Below the pieces are notes generated by a model that was not told the DNA's origin, did not search any database, and was given only the letters and a program-made list of their open reading frames with translations. A program made the position numbers and the translations under genes. A DNA stretch of 64,000 nt from Urophycis tenuis (Eukaryota; Chordata; Actinopteri; Gadiformes; Phycidae): positions 1,677,373 through 1,741,372 of the forward strand of contig JAXIVH010000010.1 of the NCBI GenBank assembly GCA_036785325.1, read 5' to 3'. Below, piece by piece: positions 12,209-36,027 of this stretch. Position 1 is the stretch's first letter. Each line of letters starts with the position of its first letter.

Positions 12209-12216
12209 CTAATGCC

Positions 12217-13426
12217 CAGTGGCGAACCGTGAGCACTACAGCTCGGCCTTCACCTCAGCCATCACAGCCATCATACGATGAATTGAAAGGGTTAAACAAA
12301 TGCAATCCGACTTTAATTAATGATGACGAGGATGTAAACAAATAGACCATAACATCGATAACATTCTCCGCAACAAGAAACATCTCAAAATTAAATAAAC
12401 ATACATAAACATATTCTAAAGCCAAAATTTGGAAATATAAAATGAAGTCCCCCAGAGTGTCACCCCACGGACACCGAGGCTCATTTCATCACCCCAAAAG
12501 TTGTCAAACTGACCGTCGCTTGCAGGTGTGCCGCAGAACCTTGATGTCGGTGGGCTGACTTTGTCAGATTTGTAAGGCTGACAAATCCGCCGCTGACCCA
12601 GGTGGAGCAGCGCTTTTTCAGTTGTAAAAAGCAAACAACTCCACCAATACAGCCTGTTTGTTTTATAACAGCCCGCCATCCATGGATATCGCTGATCATG
12701 TTCGGTCTTGAAATGCCTTTCCACTTTCTTAACCTTTTTTTTTTAATTGGTCTTCCGTTTTTTTATTATTTATAGTTTTTCTGTGAAAGGACGCCTTGAA
12801 AAAGGCGATCCGATCAAGCTAGCCACAACGTAATTCTCCTCTGACGCCATTTAACTTTCAATCTCAATCTCTCAACCACTTTCATCACTCTGCTAAGATT
12901 TACCTCTGTGACAGAGGCGGCAGAGTGGTGAGAACGGTTGAGACTCAGCCACTCTGTTATAGGTTGGGACTTCGTGAAGGCTAGAGTACTCTCTATAGTA
13001 CTCTAGTGAAGGCCTACGATCTTATTTTTTTGTCCCGCCCACTTGAAATCGAACCGTGATTGGTCAATCTGCCCCTCACTCTCCAAACCAAAACACATAG
13101 CTTGGCCTTCTGCAGGAATTGTGACGTCCTAACCAATTAATGAGCCAGCTAACCGGGCCTTTATAGAGATGGACGATTCTGATTGGATAACATGTTTTAG
13201 GGACCGTAACCATTTCATTGCTAATGTGAATTTGACAGTAAACTTAATTTTAGAACATAGATGAGAGAAAATGTATTAAATGTATTGTAATAAAAAAATG
13301 TATTGTAATAAATTAAATAAGATAGAAATTAAAAAATATATATATTATTTCTTATTTAATATTTTTGGTGCAGAATTTTGTTAGGCCTTCTCTGAAGGCG
13401 TAGAAGGCCCTGAGGGTTCCCCACTG
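12217..13426. mobile_element. Non-autonomous hAT element, 1.2 kb
   Basis: Terminal repeats CAGTGGCGAACC and, reverse-complemented from the right end, CAGTGGGGAACC. The target duplication ctaatgcc is exact at 12209-12216 and 13427-13434. No transposase motif is visible in the interior, which contains a short hairpin near 12984-13005. The insertion splits an older helix-turn-helix-like open frame. Confidence 0.85.
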
Positions 13427-13583
13427 CTAATGCCTGATTGGTTACCCTGCGCATCAAGTCAAGGCAAATCAATTCCAGATAATGGATTGACGCAGAGCTC
13501 TTTGACACTCCGAACATTGCTGCAATTTGACCAGCGGGTAACCCACTAAGAACTTGATGCTCCAGAACTGCAATCGATGTCAA
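13427..13583 (-). pseudogene. Fragment of a helix-turn-helix-like open frame
   Basis: The minus-strand translation reads VLSGLPAGQIAAMFGVSKSS, which looks like a helix-turn-helix of the type seen next to some transposon integrases. The frame was cut by the hAT insertion ending at 13426. I do not recognise the parent gene. 13584-13800 shows nothing identifiable. Confidence 0.3.
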
Positions 13584-13800
13584 ACGCCAAACGCCCCGGT
13601 CCCTGTGTGTGTTGGGCCTGATTCTCCCTGGTACCAGAGAAGCGGTGGACTACTTCTTCTAAATTTGCAGTCACTCTATAGTCAATATCTTGGTCGGAAA
13701 GTGCGGAAATAAATCCAAGAACTTCAATACATTCCTCTAAGTGTCTATTCGTACCCTTGGTATTTTTAGTCTATCTGTGTGGCTAAGGCTATTAACACAA

Positions 13801-13965
13801 TTTATGTCAAAAAACCAATTGACATGATCATATTTTCAAAGATGATAAAGTGAAAGTGAAACGACATTGGAGGTGTTTTTGTACTCACTCATCGGGCACA
13901 TGATTGCTGAGCATGTTTCTCCAATTCCTGGACTGCCTTTCTCTGCAGTATTTTCTTAATGCAAT
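13801..13965 (-). pseudogene. MORC copy B relic: exon 10 and its downstream intron
   Basis: Nearly identical to 20325-20475 of MORC-C, covering the intron part (ttatgtcaaaaaaccaattg) and most of exon 10. The exon remnant still reads YCRERQSR...DE in frame and keeps the GTGAGT donor. Upstream exon sequence is replaced by an L2 LINE fragment. With the segment at 10925 it marks a third, mostly destroyed MORC copy. Confidence 0.8.
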
Positions 13966-13984
13966 TAAGTGTCTACAGCTTTTG

Positions 13985-15060
13985 GGTGGGCAGTGGTGAG
14001 TGTCTTTGGGGGGCGGGGTCAAATGGGTCCAGGTCATGGGTGGGCAGGGGTGTATGTCCTTGGGGGGGGGGGGGGGGGGGGGCGGCAATGTTCATGTGGG
14101 TTTGGAGTTCAGGAGGCTGACAGCTTGGGGGGAAAAGCTTCCCCTGAACCTGGTGGTCCGGGTGCCCAGAGACCTGTAGCGCTTTCCAGAGGGGAGGAGG
14201 GTGAACAGTCTATGGTTGGGGTGAGAGCTGTCCTTTGCGATGCTGCGCGCCTTACGCAGGCACCGCTTCCTCTGGACAGCCTCGATGGAGGGGAGTGGGG
14301 AACCGGTGATGCGTTGGGCGATTTTCACAGCCCTCTGCAGTGCTTTCCGGTCCAAGGCAGAGCAGTTACCATACCACACTGTGACACAGTTGGTTAGTAC
14401 GCTTTCGATGGTGCTGCGGTAGAAGTTCACCAGGATCTGAGGAGACAGGTGGGCCTTTTTTAGTCTCCTCAAGAAGAAGAGGCGCTGGTGAGCCTTCTTG
14501 ATTAGGGCAGTGGTGTTGAGGGACCAGGATAGACTGTCGGAGATGTGGACTCCCAGAAACTTAAAGTTGGATACCCGCTCAACCGCCGTCCCGTTAATGT
14601 GGAGGGGGGTGTGCGTGCCACCTTTTGTTTTCCTGTAGTCCACGATGATCTCCTTGGTCTTCGTGGCGTTGAGGGACAGGTTGTTGTCGGCGCACCATGC
14701 AGCTAGGCACTGAACCTCCTCCCTGTACGCTGACTCATCGTTGTTGCTGATGAGGCCTATCACCGTTGTGTCGTCTGCAAACTTCACAATGGTGTTTGAA
14801 CCATGTGTCGGTGTGCAGTCGTGGGTGAAGAGAGAGTACAGGAGAGGGCTCAGCACACAGCCCTGCGGAACGCCAGTGTTCAGGGTGAGGGTGGAGGAAG
14901 TGTGACCGTTGATCCTAACACACTGCGGTCTGTTGGTCAGGAAGTCCAGTATCCAGTTACGGAGGGAGGGGGCAATGTTCAGATCACGGAGTTTGGTGAT
15001 CAGTTTGGAGGGGTTGATGGTGTTGAATGCTGAACTGAAGTCAATGAACAGCATTCTAAC
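13985..15060 (-). mobile_element. L2-like LINE fragment, truncated at both ends
   Basis: Holds an open minus-strand reverse transcriptase frame (stop at 14092) with FIDFSSAFNTI, GVPQGCVLSPLLY and the active site FADDTTV, followed by the thumb and the C-terminal segment LFTLLPSGKRYRS. The same family as the copy at 55963-58276, to which it is very similar. The 5' truncation point is at a GT microsatellite. The normal 3' tail is absent; the end is G-rich with a poly-G run at 14059-14082. The open frame continues through the microsatellite as repeated His-Thr, which is not coding. Confidence 0.85.
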
Positions 15061-15064
15061 ATAT

Positions 15065-15078
15065 GTATGTGTGTGTGT

Positions 15079-15137
<59 letters not shown>
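15065..15137. repeat. (GT)n microsatellite
   Basis: GT dinucleotide run with a few GC interruptions at its left, abutting the 5' truncation point of the LINE. 15138-15320 holds nothing recognised. Confidence 0.95.
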
Positions 15138-15138
<1 letters not shown>

Positions 15139-15324
15139 CACTCATACCGAGGGACGCTCCAATATCATGTGCTGACAGTGTGTGCGTGGGTATACGCACA
15201 CACTCGCAAACACACAGGTCATTTGACTAACAGGTAATTTTTGCATTTATTCTTGCATTTATTACAATAAAAACATATTCAGCATTTTAACTTCAATAGA
15301 TCTAAAATATTTTAAAATGTAAGC

Positions 15325-16369
15325 GCTCCTGATGCCACCTCCACCCTGGCACCAGTCAACCTTGGTCAAATTATTCGTCACCACGGTCTCAGTTTCCACT
15401 GCTACGCTGATGATACCCAACTTTACATCAGCACCAAACCCTCAACTCAGCTTCCACTTGCTCCAATCATCAACTGTCTGCAAGAACTGAAAACCTGGAT
15501 GACCTCTAACCTACTCAAATTGAACAGCAATAAAACTGAGCTCATGGTCGTGGCCCCTAAGCCACTGCTCAGGAAGGTTGGGGATCTTCTTCTGGAAGTG
15601 GATGGCTGCTCCATCCGCAACCTGGGTGTCATCCTCGACCCCACCCTGTCATTTCAGTCCCATATCACCAACATCACTAGATCTGCATTCTACCACCTGA
15701 GAAACATCGCAAGACTCCGACCCTCACTCTCAGCCTCAGTCACTGAAACCCTCATCCACTGCTTCATCTCCACCCGTCTGGACTATTGTAATGCCATCCT
15801 CACAGGTCTCCCCTCCAATACCTTGGACCGACTGCAATATGTTCAGAACTCAGCTGCCAGGGTTTTAACTGGCACTAAGCCCTGGCAGCACATCACCCCC
15901 ACCCTGATGCAGCTCCACTGGTTACCAGTCAAATCCCGGATCAAATTCAAAATCCTCCTACTCACCTACAAGTCCCTACATGCTCTGGCCCCCCGCTACC
16001 TCTCTGACCTCCTCCATCCTTACACCCGCCTGCGGTCACTCTGCCAATGACCAGCTGGCAACCCCCCGCACCAGACTCACGACCTTTGGGGACAGGGCCT
16101 TCTGTGTGTCCGTGCGTCCTTCTGTGGCTCCCCCTCCATATCCTCTGTGCCACTTCAGTGGAGTCCTTCAAGAAGCTACTGAAGGCACACCTCTTCTCAG
16201 AGGCATATGGCCTCTGACCCCCCTACTGTGTACACACACACACTACCCTACCCTAATGCCTGTGCATTTACACTGACTCACTTTACATACACTCTTACTT
16301 CCCCCTTTTTGTGAAGCGACCTTGAGTTCCTTGAAAGGCGCTATATAAATTCAATCTATTATTATTATT
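15325..16369 (+). mobile_element. CR1/L2-superfamily LINE fragment (RT C-terminal half and 3' end)
   Basis: From about 15325 the plus-strand frame shows the active-site region CYADDTQLY, then LKLNSNKTELMV, ISTRLDYCNAILTG and LQYVQNSAARVLTG, to a stop at 16050. Frame shifts follow; FGDRAF and, in another frame, the FKKLLKAHLF region are still readable. It ends with GCGCTATATAAATTC and an ATT trinucleotide tail, a typical 3' end for this group. 5'-truncated and dead. A different family from the minus-strand L2 copies. Confidence 0.8.
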
Positions 16370-17810
16370 AGGGACCGAGCCTGTGAAACAGGACGAGGTC
16401 CCTATTGTTTTTGGTTCGTTTATTTATTTCGGGGAACTTTGACGGCAATTTGGACTATCTGAACATATACGAAAAGTCAATTTTTTTTGTCAAAATTGTC
16501 AGGCCTGGTGAAAAATTATATATTCTATGCGTCACGTTCATGTCGCACACTAGGAAGATCTCTAGGTGGCGCTGTTTTTGACCAAAATCCGTAACGCTAA
16601 TAACTCCTGCATAGATTGTCGCACATTCAAAAACTTTATATCCACTCATGTGGGTATTCATGCTGCACCTCGTCATGTAGGCCACGCCCACTTCTGCCAG
16701 ACTTTTTTTTTGCTACACCAGAGGTGTATAAAGTACTTGAAAAAAATAACTAAGTAAAAGTATAAGTACCATAACTGAAAATGACTTTGGTAAAAGTTAA
16801 AGTCACCTAAAGGAAAATTACTTGAGTAAAAGTCTTAAAGTAGCTCACATTAAATGTACTTAAGTATCTTGTGAAAAAATATACTCAAGTATTAAAAGTG
16901 AAAGTACAAGTATTTTATAGTACGCATGAAAAGAAGCAAAACAACCCAAAATTATTCTCCCCTTGTTTTTTTATATCACTTTTTCAGGTGAATGAAATGT
17001 GGTATAGAATACCACTCAAAATATAAACAATGTCTTTAACAGTTAAAATAAGAACCACTTTTTCACTTTTTAACTATGTTGGGGGAATCCTCATGAGCTG
17101 AGGCACAGTAACACCACACAAACAAACTTTCTGGTTCAAGTGGAGAAGTTGAACTTGCGGTTCATCCTCAGCAGAAGCTGATTTTCAAAAGTGTCCGCAG
17201 CTAGCCGTGCTCTTTTTGGGCTTTTTGGGCCCACATTTACCTTGAACTTTGTGAAAGTACCGTACGTGGTTCTTCTCGTCCTCTTGGACCCGTGCATTCC
17301 AGATAATTCTTTGATTATGTTAATTTGGAACGAGTAACGAGGTGGCAAATGTCAAAGTAACGAAGTAAAAGTATGTTTTTTAACTTTTAAATGTAGTGAA
17401 GTAAAAGTAAAAGTCCTGATGAAAAAAAACCTCAAGTGAAGTACAAATCCTCAAAAAAAATACTTAAGTAGTGTAACGAAGTACATCTACTTCGTTACTA
17501 TACACCTCTGGCTACAACACAAAAAAGCAACAAAAGTGCGGCCTAGGGCTCAAATCAAGGGGCTTTCTCCGATTCGAACGAATCTCAAAATGTAGCATCA
17601 CCAGACGGATACATGAAAAAACGTCATATGAAGTATGTTCAAATTCTCTAAAATAAGCATGTTATAATTTTTTTTTGATGTGTAAATTTTATGTAAAAGT
17701 GGACCATTTCTCCACATTGCTTTGTCCGTTCCACACCAAACTTTGGGCCCTACTTCGGTATATCTCCCTCATGCATCCAACAAAATTTCTGGTCATTGCC
17801 ACTAGTTAGT
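16370..17810. repeat. Interspersed repeat starting GGGACCGAG..., split by a Tol2 derivative
   Basis: Begins with a stem-loop (GGGACC ... CCTGT gaa ACAGG ... GGTCCC, 16370-16401) and sits between two copies of attattattag, which look like a target duplication inside the preceding LINE tail. I know this as a common fish repeat type but cannot name it. The segment 16719-17510 is a later insertion. Confidence 0.5.
16719..17510 (-). mobile_element. Tol2-type hAT deletion derivative, 792 bp
   Basis: Ends CAGAGGTGTATAAAGTACTTG-like and, reverse-complemented, CAGAGGTGTATAGTAACGAAG; both subterminal zones are full of AAGTA/TACTT motifs, as in Tol2. The flanks gctacac and gctacaac suggest an 8-bp duplication with one lost base. 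On the minus strand at about 17136-17215 it still carries the end of the transposase last exon (TFENQLLLRMNRKFNF), so it arose by internal deletion of an autonomous element. Confidence 0.82.
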
Positions 17811-17884
17811 ATTATTATTAGAATGAAAATAATGAAACATAGCAAAAACTAAAAAATAACAAAAAGTACAAAAAACACAAAGTT

Positions 17885-18475
17885 GGGGAGGACCCCAAGT
17901 GACGGTAGCCTGCTTCAGGCTGGTGAAAAACACCCAGACCATCATGGGCAGGGTGCTGCCCACCCTAGACAACAGCTACCTCACCCGATGCCTGAGGAAG
18001 GCCCATAAAATCACTAGGGACCCCAGCCACCCGGCACACGCACTGTTCACCCTGTTACCATCTGGAAGACACTATTAAGCATTATTAAGGCATGAATAAA
18101 TACTGGTTTACTGGTTCTGCATTGATTATGGTCGTCTGAATGTAGTGACGATCAAAGACTCACACCCCCTCCCGTGAGCCTGCTACCATCTGGAGGACGG
18201 TGCAGGAGCAGTCAGTCACGCACTTCATGACTTACAGGCCATCATCAACTATACCCAAACCCATCGACGCTCATGTATCATTCGACACTTTGTATAATAC
18301 ATAGTATATATGCATATGCACTTTATACCTGCACATCTGTATATCTTCAGATTATTTTACATTGCTACTTTATTTTATTTCAGTATACCTTGATTTTATT
18401 ATTTGGTTTATCTGTTTTACTTTTCTTTGATTTTCCTACCACCTACAACGGGTTTAGTATCTTGATTTGTTGAGG
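17885..18475 (+). mobile_element. LINE 3' fragment
   Basis: The plus strand shows the C-terminal reverse-transcriptase segment ITRDPSHPAHALFTLLPSG with a stop soon after, then about 400 bp of 3' untranslated-like sequence. L2/CR1 type, strongly truncated. Confidence 0.65.
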
Positions 18476-18572
18476 AAAAGCAGAAACCACCACTGACACG
18501 TCCCACTTGTATATTAAAAACGGTTTATTACAAAGTAGAACAGTGTCAAAAAGGTCCAAATGTTGAGAGAGC
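18476..18572. repeat. LTR-like segment shared with 45880-45976
   Basis: About 90 bp (core ACACGTCCCACTTGTATATT ... AGTAGAACAGTGTCAAAAA) occur here and at 45880-45976 with few differences. Both start with TG. Reverse-complemented, the first copy has AATAAA followed by about 50 bp ending in CA, so this may be one end of an LTR read on the minus strand. The other end could not be found. 18573-18990 shows nothing else recognised. Confidence 0.45.
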
Positions 18573-18994
18573 CTCTGTGGCCAAATTCTGAGAACACTCT
18601 GCCAGCCTTGTCCTGATGCACGGTTTAAATACTACTTCTTAGATTATTCTTTACAGTCAGGCACCTCCTGTGCCCAAAGCTACTGTCACAACACCAGGCT
18701 TCTTTTCACCTCTGGCCTCGTAACACCATAAACTCCCTTTACTTGCAAACGACCTCAAGAGAAACAATACATCTCCTTATATAGTCTGAACAGCTGACCA
18801 TACACCACATGGGCCTCACCCAAAACATTTCATTGTACAGTATGGCTTGAAGTGATGCTGCACATTTAATAATAAACAACATGAAACTGAAAACTTGAGA
18901 TCATTTTTAATCAAAATGTTTTAATGAAACCTCCACACAATCATACACATTACCAACAATATGTACCTTAACATTCATCATATTTTTTTCATAA

Positions 18995-19120
18995 TATAAC
19001 TAAAAGGGGCATTTTGCAGACACTTTTTTCCAAAGCGTCTTACAATCAGTACATTTGTGGGGTTCGACATGTGGACAGTTGGAGGAGGGGGATCAAGGGG
19101 ATCGAACCCTTCCATGCCTT
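18995..19120 (-). repeat. SINE-like remnant
   Basis: The plus-strand motif TTTGCAGACACTTTTTTCCAAAGCG is the conserved block of many fish SINE/LINE tails, and GATCGAACCC nearby is the reverse of a tRNA B box. Degenerate copy just downstream of MORC-C. Confidence 0.5.
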
Positions 19121-19511
19121 CCATTCCAGTAAAATTAAAATAAAATAAAATAAACACTAAAAACGACACTCATGAGACATAACAAACCATGGAGCTGCTG
19201 AGCTTTAGAACCAATAGAAGACCCACTAACCTGATCTATTAAACTAAAGAACATTCCGGACATATTGATCATTATTCTGAACAGTCAGCACAGAAACCAA
19301 AAAAATATCCGACACTTAAACTAAAAACACTAAATTATCAAACATGAAAGAGTAATCAAAAACATTTGCAAAAGAAACATTTGTTAGAAGAATTTAGGAA
19401 CCCTGAGCATCCCCAATCCTAGTCACCAACATGGGTCATTGGTACTGGAAGTGGGAACGTTGTGACTGAGGACCTGTTCCAGTAGCCCCACAATGACGTC
19501 ACTCTCATAGT

Positions 19512-30439
<10,928 letters not shown>

Positions 30440-30477
30440 GTTCTCAGGAAAATGAATCTAACCGTCTGTGTGAGTAT

Positions 30478-30680
30478 ACACCACACCCACTGGATCATAC
30501 ACAGTACACAACCCATACACCACACCCACTGGATCAGACACACAGTACACCACCCATACACCACACCCACTGGATCAGACACACAGTACACCACCCATAC
30601 ACCACACCCACTGGATCAGACACACAGTACACCACCCATACACCACACCCACTGGATCAGACACACAGTACACCACACTA
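30478..30680. repeat. About 41-bp minisatellite, five units
   Basis: Unit core CCCACTGGATCAGACACACA, with CCATACACCACA between copies, about five times just upstream of the MORC-C start codon (30439). 30681-30939 holds a short poly-C and nothing recognised. Confidence 0.92.
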
Positions 30681-31463
30681 CTGTTAATGCAATGCAGAAC
30701 GGACAGGCTGAGGAGGTCCTTTGTTCCCATGGCCATCCAACTGTTCAACACTTCACAAAAAGGGGAACTGTGAGAATTGAACTTCTCAGTAAAAGTCCCC
30801 CCCCCCATCTTAACTGTGGTCATAAACCACAGTTTAGTCTACTTCATTTAGTCTACTACATTTAGTCTACTTCATTTCATTTAGTCTCGTAAATGGTATA
30901 TATTTGTCCTTAAATGTTCATACTTTTCATGCTCATGTAGTATTGTGGTGAGATGAAGGGGAGCCCTTTATAAGAGAGATGTAAGATTCCACGAGCCCTT
31001 TATTAGGGCCGTCACAGCCTTGCGTCACCACCCCATTTATTCTGAGGTAGCGTGGTGTTGGGAGTCGCCACAACTTGTCTCCTCGTTACTCCCTGCCACG
31101 CCCCTCTACTCAACTTGCCTATGGTGCTACCGGTACCGCTTTTCCTATGTGCGCTCTGACTCAGGCTGACTTGTTTGTAGCACGGTGATTTACTCTTTTC
31201 ACACTGTGGTCTCTTTGCAGCACTTCCACCTGTTGCTTGTGGTGCTCTGCCTTGGTCGTGCGTGCTGGATCATTGATTACATTCTCGGTGTGGACTCCTA
31301 CCCAACGTAAACATCCAGCGGAGCTCCGTGAGCTCGCTGGCTTAAGTAGGAAGTTGTCAACTTCCTGGTATGTGTCCCTTATCTTGGATCCCTGGGCTAG
31401 CCACTTGCCTGGAAGATAGCGGCCAAGACGCTAACTATCATACCTTTTAAACTTATCCGGCTA

Positions 31464-31466
<3 letters not shown>

Positions 31467-31506
<40 letters not shown>
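31467..31506. repeat. (GT)n microsatellite
   Basis: About 20 GT units inside the left half of the solo LTR. Confidence 0.95.
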
Positions 31507-32334
31507 CTGGGGAAGTTTTGGTTTAATTTGGGGGATTGTGGTTTGCTTTAGTCCTGCTTATGTTAAACCACTGGCAGGAGGCCTTTTCATAGCTGTGGAT
31601 AGCCAGTGGGCTATCGCGCATGTATAAGATCCTTTTTTGGGCCTAGTTTGTGTTATTTGTGCTTTATTTTCCTTGTCTAGTTTGTTTCTTTTGATTATTG
31701 TGTTTAACACTAGTGGGAGGCCTTTTGTAACTGCTGCGGATCACTACTGATCACGTAGCTGGCCAATTCCCCACTTTGTTTCTTATTTATTTCCCTTTTG
31801 TGAGCTACACTGTGGGCTTGGTGCTAGCACTGGTGGAAGGCCATCCCTCTAGCTGCGGATCATCAGTGATCTGCTCAGCCATCCAACCATAGCCTTGGTC
31901 ATTCTGTGTAGTTGTGTTTATTGTTGGTTTGTTTGTATATTCCCTCACCCCTTTTCTACTCCTTTGTTTCCAGGTGCTGAGTGCCCATGGCAGGGAGGCA
32001 GCTAGATTCCCTAGGTGGTGGTGTCCCTTTCCCCGTGTGTGTTGTTCACGTGTGCCCTCTTGGATTTTGTCTTACTTTGCCATTTTTTTTTATCCTGTGT
32101 TGCGGTGTGTATGTGTCAGTGGTGGACAAGTACACTAACTACGTACTTAAGTGAAAGTATAGATACCTTGTGTCAAATATTACTCAAGTAAAAGTGGAAG
32201 TATGCTCTTTGAATTTCCACTTGAGTAGAAGTATAAAAGTATTTGCCTTCATATATACTAAAGTATTAAAAGTACCTCAATGAATTATGGTTCTAATGGC
32301 TTTTTATCATTTTAAAGGTTAAAGTTTAAAAAGG

Positions 32335-32450
32335 TTAAAGACGGGTATTTAGCAGACGCTTTTATCCAAAGCGAAATGGACTCGCAGCCCCGGTCTCCAG
32401 GATGTCAGTCCGGGACGCTAACCATTGCTCCAACTCACCCACAACTTGCT
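32335..32450. repeat. SINE-like core
   Basis: Contains TTTAGCAGACGCTTTTATCC and AAAGCGA, the conserved block of fish SINE/LINE tails, within the 3' non-coding part of the Tol2-like element. 32451-33250 is AT-rich non-coding sequence with nothing else recognised. Confidence 0.5.
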
Positions 32451-35400
32451 CACATCAAAGCTCCTGCTCAATCAACTCATATACTGTAAGGTGAAAATAC
32501 TAATGCCCCTCTTCAAATAGTGTCTTGCATTTGTCTATTAAAAAGAGTATAAGCACAAAGCATTGAAAGTTATCTTTTGCCATTAGGTAAGACCAAGTGG
32601 TTATGAAATAACAGCACTAGAGAACAATCATTTAATTTGACATTTATTTGTAACTTAGTTGCACATTTAACTACAAAAAAATGTGGCATAAAGCATAGGC
32701 CCCTTTCCTATATCAAATCAGTATGTCTGAAATGTGTTACCCTTAAAATTCTAAATAACATTACAGGAGCTAGTTCCACGAAATCAGAGAATGTGGTGTT
32801 ATACTAGTTGGTGCTGAAGACTAGTAATAGTAATGATATTCCCTACACCACCCTAGGTACAAAAACAGACAAAAGTCAAAATAAAACATTTGACCTCAGA
32901 TAAAACATGGAAAAAAAGAAGTCATTATAGGAACTAGTTTTTGCATAAATTCCACAAACTTACAGAGCATATCAGTCTGCACAGAAGACTGTAAAAAGTA
33001 TGTATAGTGATACTCTGGTACATAGGAAGTCAAAACAAAATACTCTGCCAGATATCACGAGTGGGAATAAAAACTACCATTACAGGAACTAGTGAAGCAT
33101 TATGTTATACCAATTTGTTTAGAAGATTAATAAAAGATTAACAAACCAGTTAACCTGACCTAGCCTGAATCACAAGTGGCATGCTAAAACAGCAAGCCTA
33201 AAATGGCAGAGCTGTTCACTATTTAGTAAAGCTGACATATTTCTTATTTCGCTTCAGGAGAAGCTGGTTCTCAAATGTTTTGCATCCAGCCTTGCCCGCC
33301 GTGGACTAAAAATCAGCCCAGCTGTGCTAAATAGGCGCTCACAAGCAGCTGAAGCTGGTAAAGTGGTGTTAAGTTTAAGAGATAACTTACTTACAGGGTA
33401 TGACTTCAATATATCCTTGTGGTCTACCTTTGAGGCAAGGTAGCCTTCTAATTGTTTAATATTTTCCTGACCATCAGATGTCTTCATGCTTGCAAAGAAG
33501 TCCTCATCATCTGATGCACTGGAGCCATTAGCTGGCGATTGATGTGATGTGTCTTCCTCCAGATGGTCCTTAATGTAGTCCAGGCCTGAAATGGACATTT
33601 AAATAAATGTTAAAAATCAAGTCACTGTAATCATGCATTCCTCCATGTTAAATCAGAACGACAGAATTTTGAAGGTGCTAGAAATGTAATGTATACCCAT
33701 TTGAGCTTGTAAACGTTTTAAAGTGTTTTGGTTATTTTGTTTCTGTGAATCCAACTTTAAATACTTTTCTGACACAAAACTGGATCACTAATGTAGTCTT
33801 ACCTAGTTTTATGACGTTTTCTTCAGAGGTCCACGATGTTTTAAACTTTGGGACAAGGATAGCAGCAGCAATAAATTCTGGTTCCAGAAGCATGTCTTCA
33901 AAGCGTCGCTGCAGGCCCTCTTGGACAGCAACCACCAACGGTTTGCAATATCTGCAACTAGTGCAGATTTTGTGAAGCTTAGTGATGAGGAGCGTCAAAG
34001 TAGGTAGGAGCCATCCCATCTGAACATCTGCTTCGGATTGCAGAATGTTGAGGGCCTTGGCGAGTGGTCCCATGGTTTTGGCATACTCCTCCAAAAAGGC
34101 GATCTCGACTAGACTCAGCCTAGCAGATTCAAACAACAGCAATTTATCAATTAATGTGATCATATGGTTAATTCTGCATGTGTGTGTGAGTGGGGGGAGG
34201 GGAGATTTACAAAGTGACATTTATAGGCCTTTGGAGTAGGGCTCGGTGATAAATCAATAACTTATCGTACCGTGATATTAATCAGCTGTCTAAAGCAATA
34301 CATGAATTTAAAAACTCCAAAAACAATACTTACATGGGCAACTTGAGTGAAGTGAATACAGTTCTTAGAGCTCCTTCTCCCTGATCTTTAACAATTCGTA
34401 GGAATTTCTCGACAGCAAGAAGCAAAGAATTCCACCTTGTTGCATTGGGACGGATAATCTGAATTTTGCACACATTCTCTATAAGCTCTGCAGCAGTAGA
34501 AGATCTCCCACATTTGTTCCATAGTCCATAGCAGTTTGAAAAAGCTGATCTAGACAACCTTTTGAAAGCATCGTTTGAGGTTGCTTTGGCCGCATCCACT
34601 GTGGAGATAAGAGTCAATAAGTGACAGGCGCATCGATGATGCTTAGGGAGTTGGAATTGCAAACCATCATCTTCATTTAACATAGATGTGACTTCAACAA
34701 AATCCACTTCAATCCCATCACTCTCCTGGTCCTCATCACCCATCTCATCACCATCATCTTCAGACTCATCTGAAGGAGAATTGTTGTTTTCATCTTGTTC
34801 TCCGTACATTCGGAATGCCTTTAAGAAATTTGACCTGTTGTCTGTAGTAGTTTGGGTTATCTTGTTCTGTACGCCAAATTCTGAGTGTATCTCATTTAAC
34901 GTATTAGCCAAGACGTCAAAAGTGTGTGCACCTTTGAGCTGCTTGCATGCTACTGCCACTGAACACCTCTCTAGGCTATTGGATCAACCCAGTGGGCAGT
35001 AACTCCAAGAAAACCCCTTCGCCTTGCGCTCCAACAATCTGTTGTCGTAGTGTTACGCAGAGACTGCTTGAGTCCTAAATATTGTGGGGGAGTATATTGT
35101 TTTCGGCATCTGCTGTCACTGGTGTCTTTGTCTCCCCCTGTAGGCATTCCCCGAGATGGGGCTAATTACAGGATCGGGCGTGGCCTATAAAAGACGGTCG
35201 CATCCGGGGTCCTGGTTGGTTCCTTCCCAGCTCTCGCCATTCCGTCTCTCGTCATGCGGGCTGCTGTCTCTGACGCTGCACTTTTGTCTTTGCTGGGTGG
35301 CATAGCATTGTGTTGGCGCCACGCACCGTCATTGTCTTTTGTTTGAATAGGTTAAACCTCAGTTAAAGTATTCTAGTGTGTAGTCCTTGCGGGCTACCCA

Positions 35401-35597
35401 CTATTAACAAATCTCCTTAATTATTTGTATTATTGTTGAGCAGGTGGTGATTGGTGACGGGTTTTGTACACCTTTTTAGGTTAGGTTCAGGGAGTGTAGG
35501 TAAGGTAGTTTCCCGGAAGACTCACTCTTATTCCTTTGTGTTTTGTTCATGGTCGGGAGCCAGTAAGATTGTTTTCTTTGTGGAGTTAGCCAGTTCT

Positions 35598-36016
35598 TGT
35601 CACGGATAGCTGTGGGGTAGGACCCAAGTGCAGAGAGGCGAGGCAGACAGGAATACTTCTTGCTCTTTTAATTGTAAATAAAGCAGGAACACAGATGATA
35701 ACTCACATGACCGGCAACAACGACGTACGACGACACCAAACACGACGCACGACGACACCAAACACGACGTACAACGACAAGACTCGGACAAACACTGAAC
35801 AGAGGACAGGACTTAAATACACAGACTAATTACCAACCCAAGACAGGTGAGGGAACAAGACACAGGTGAACACAATGGGGCAATCAACCAGGAGGGAATC
35901 AGGACACAGGGGGAAACACAGAGTAAACCAATGAAAACAAGACACAGACACAGACCATGACAGGGTAAACAGAAAGCAAACCAATCACAACGACAGAACA
36001 GACACAGATCATGACA
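35598..36016 (-). repeat. 3' LTR of the proline-repeat element
   Basis: 419 bp. Matches 37896-38351 except for a 37-bp tandem expansion in the other copy near 38065 (CGACGTACAACGACACCA-type repeats) and a few point differences. Confidence 0.92.
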
Positions 36017-36027
36017 GAACCCCCCCC

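Noticed and set aside
15061..15141. N-terminal extension of the 14-kb RT frame through the GT repeat
   Set aside because: The His-Thr run comes from the microsatellite at the truncation point, not from the LINE.
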